Shown here piece by piece: positions 4,890-5,994 of a stretch of DNA of 5,994 bases; the stretch's first letter is position 1, and the number at the start of each line of letters is the position of its first letter. Position numbers and translations under genes: made by a program. The stretch is from positions 1 through 5,994 of the forward strand of contig JAHKAK010000002.1 in the NCBI GenBank assembly GCA_018826025.1. Reading direction: 5' to 3'. Under the pieces are notes generated by a model. It did no database searches, was not told the origin of the DNA, and worked only from the letters and a program-made list of their open reading frames with translations. The DNA comes from Patescibacteria group bacterium. Its GTDB lineage: Bacteria; Patescibacteriota; Minisyncoccia; Portnoybacterales; GWB1-42-6.

Positions 4890-4923
4890 CGGATAGCGCG
4901 GATTTACTGCGGATATGGCGGAT
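4890..4923 (-). repeat. degenerate CGGAT repeat cluster upstream of the pilin gene
   Basis: CGGAT occurs four times on the plus strand (4890, 4899, 4910, 4919), spaced 9, 11 and 9 bases apart. It lies in the leader of the pilin transcript, so the longer reading frame through it is not likely to be translated. Its function is unknown. Confidence 0.45.
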
Positions 4924-4975
4924 AAATCAGGCCTGTCGCGTGGAATTTTATTAATTTTCAATCTAACCTCTAATT

Positions 4976-4994
4976 AAAAGTCAAAAGTCAAAAA
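4976..4994. repeat. left inverted-repeat arm of the four-helix-bundle insertion
   Basis: AAAAGTCAAAAGTC followed by AAAAA is two heptamer units. Its 18-base core is the exact reverse complement of part of 5413-5445. Confidence 0.7.
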
Positions 4995-5020
4995 TTAAAA
5001 GTAAATTAAAAAGTTCAAAA

Positions 5021-5392
5021 TTATTTGCCTCTTAAAGTCTTGACACTAGAACCGAGAATATTGGAAATTTCAATCAGCTCCCTTAAAAGTCCTCCTATTT
5101 CATTGTCGTTTCCCTTGCCCGTATCCCTTAACAAAGCTAACCAAAATTTGGTTTCATTGGCCGATTTTAGAGAATGGGATAAAAAATTAGTAAAGTCCTT
5201 TTTAGAGCTACCGGCAATGGCTTCCACGTAGTTGGCTCCAATACTGGTAGCACTTCTTAAAATTTGGTCTTTCGCTATACGGCATAAATCGTCGGACTTG
5301 GGCAATGTCTCAACGAATTTAATCACCCGCAAAATAAATTCGTAGATTCTCCTCTTGAAATTATCGCTGAAACTTTTATTGTCGGTCGCCAT
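5021..5392 (-). CDS. four-helix-bundle protein (23S rRNA intervening-sequence type)
   Basis: The 123-aa protein matches the S23/IVP four-helix-bundle family in length and signature. FKRRIYEFILRVIKFVETLP (12-31) forms helix 1. QILRSATSIGANYVEAIAGS (43-62) carries the hallmark SxSIxxNxxEA-like pattern. KKDFTNFLSHSLKSANETKF (64-83) follows, and LLRELIEISNILGSSVKTL (102-120) is the last helix. Relatives are encoded by intervening sequences in 23S rRNA, as free-standing genes in many genomes, and as Avd in diversity-generating retroelements. They form pentameric barrels that bind nucleic acid. No reverse transcriptase or template repeat is seen here. The ribosome site is poor (AGG directly before ATG). 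The gene is flanked by inverted TTTTGAC repeats and separates two pilin paralogues, so it looks inserted. Confidence 0.9.
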   Translation of the reverse strand: MATDNKSFSDNFKRRIYEFILRVIKFVETLPKSDDLCRIAKDQILRSATSIGANYVEAIAGSSKKDFTNFLSHSLKSANETKFWLALLRDTGKGNDNEIGGLLRELIEISNILGSSVKTLRGK

Positions 5393-5412
5393 CCTATTTT
5401 ACTTTAAGTCGT

Positions 5413-5445
5413 ACTTTTGACTTTTGACTTTTGACTTTTGACTTT
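5413..5445. repeat. right inverted-repeat arm, TTTTGAC heptamers
   Basis: Four and a half tandem ACTTTTG units run just downstream of the upstream pilin stop. They are the inverse of the two units at 4976-4994. Confidence 0.8.
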
Positions 5446-5458
5446 CCGCGGTCGGCGG

Positions 5459-5994
5459 CTACCACAAAACCGACTGCAAAATGGCCACTATCCCCCAAGC
5501 GCCCGCCATCACCGCCATACCGACAATTCCCCAGATCATATGGCGCTTGCCTTCTTCCATTTCTTTGCCGCCGGTCGCGCTGGCGCGCACAAATTTCACA
5601 ATACCCCAGAAAAAATAAACCGTGACCAAAAGGAACAAAAACACATAAACTTGAGTCAGCAAATTATTTATTTTGGTCATCAGGGAACTGGTTCCTGTCC
5701 CGCCCAAAAGCTCGGTGATATAACCCACAATTTCCCTGGCCGCCAAGATTACCAGCACGCCCACCACCGTCCAGATAAGATTTCTTTTGGCTGTTCTTAG
5801 TTTTTCTTCGCTCCCCTGGGCCGTGGCAAATTGAAATCCCGCCCAAACTAACATTAGCACCGCGAAGGGCAAGGCCAGCGTCATTAAAAAATTAACAATT
5901 TTTAGGATAAGGTCACTGACAGTGCTAACACCCGAACCCAGAAAATTGGGCAGCTGAACTTTGCCTTGCGAATCGTTACCTGATATGCCGCCAA
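5459..5994 (-). CDS. double-unit VirB2/TrbC-like pilin-family membrane protein (5' end outside window)
   Basis: The frame stays open from the stop at 5459-5461 to the window edge, giving 177 visible residues. The true start is outside, and the internal ATG at 5884 would remove part of the first helix region. Residues 1-25 are soluble. Unit 1 (about 26-96) is a helix ending AGFQFATAQG, the loop GSEEKLRTAKRN and a second helix LIWTVVGVLVILAA. Unit 2 (about 106-177) repeats the plan: a helix ending YFFWGIVKFVRA, the loop GGKEMEEGKRHM and a helix IWGIVGMAVMAGAWGIVAIL. The protein thus has about four membrane helices in two tandem pilin-like units. Unit 2 is very close to the single-unit pilin at 4506-4862. 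This suggests duplication and fusion within a type IV secretion/pilus-like locus. Whether it is polymerised or acts as a membrane anchor cannot be seen. Confidence 0.8.
   Translation of the reverse strand, partial: GGISGNDSQGKVQLPNFLGSGVSTVSDLILKIVNFLMTLALPFAVLMLVWAGFQFATAQGSEEKLRTAKRNLIWTVVGVLVILAAREIVGYITELLGGTGTSSLMTKINNLLTQVYVFLFLLVTVYFFWGIVKFVRASATGGKEMEEGKRHMIWGIVGMAVMAGAWGIVAILQSVLW

Noticed and set aside
4534..4896. 120-aa plus-strand hydrophobic frame
   Set aside because: It is antisense to the pilin. Its hydrophobicity mirrors the membrane helices, and it has no ribosome site.
4459..5002. An integron attC site or known IS element at the inverted repeats
   Set aside because: No integrase or transposase gene, no attC core bases and no target duplications can be seen.
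5021..5392. Avd component of a diversity-generating retroelement
   Set aside because: No reverse transcriptase and no template/variable repeat pair are present in the window, and the flanks are simple inverted heptamers.
5438..5800. 120-aa plus-strand His/Gln-rich frame
   Set aside because: It is antisense to the double-unit pilin, which has a clear family pattern.

Overview
The window most likely comes from a Candidate Phyla Radiation (Patescibacteria, Parcubacteria-like) genome. This is inferred from the gene set: a Cas2/PaaX-like protein of the kind common in those genomes, two-helix VirB2/TrbC-like pilins, and a stand-alone four-helix-bundle (23S rRNA intervening-sequence type) gene. The small genes with strong AAGGAGG ribosome sites and the intergenic DNA full of hairpins and inverted repeats fit as well. 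No marker gene proves the phylum.

Layout. Positions 1-89 hold the Pro/Thr-rich C-terminal end of a gene entering from the left. A tRNA-Leu(UAG) lies at 155-236. It is flanked by tRNA-like fragments, a GC palindrome and a perfect 20-bp hairpin (237-557). A 240-aa winged-helix/Cas2-like protein follows (558-1280), bracketed by two near-identical 38-bp palindromes, one of which covers its first start codon. Positions 1281-1857 have no convincing gene. They do carry a full-consensus sigma-70-type promoter (TTGACA-17-TATAAT) followed by a leader with two crossing stems, ahead of an unrecognised 111-aa gene (1858-2193) that ends in a rho-independent terminator.

Positions 2412-4260 form a two-gene operon: an SPFH/band 7 membrane protein overlapping an unrecognised protein with three membrane segments. 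Positions 4261-4505 separate convergent gene sets and hold a terminator that should work in both directions, plus a 96-bp element with perfect 14-bp inverted ends.

The right part is on the minus strand. In transcription order it has a pilin-like protein running off the window (5994-5459) that contains two fused copies of the two-helix unit, then a four-helix-bundle gene (5392-5021), then a single-unit secreted pilin paralogue (4862-4506). The four-helix-bundle gene is bracketed by inverted TTTTGAC heptamer repeats, suggesting it was inserted as a unit between two pilin paralogues. These share a 35-bp stretch with only two differences. The pilins are probably subunits or membrane components of a type IV secretion/pilus-like apparatus. 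The four-helix-bundle gene looks like a passenger, and nothing in the sequence ties the SPFH operon to the pilins.
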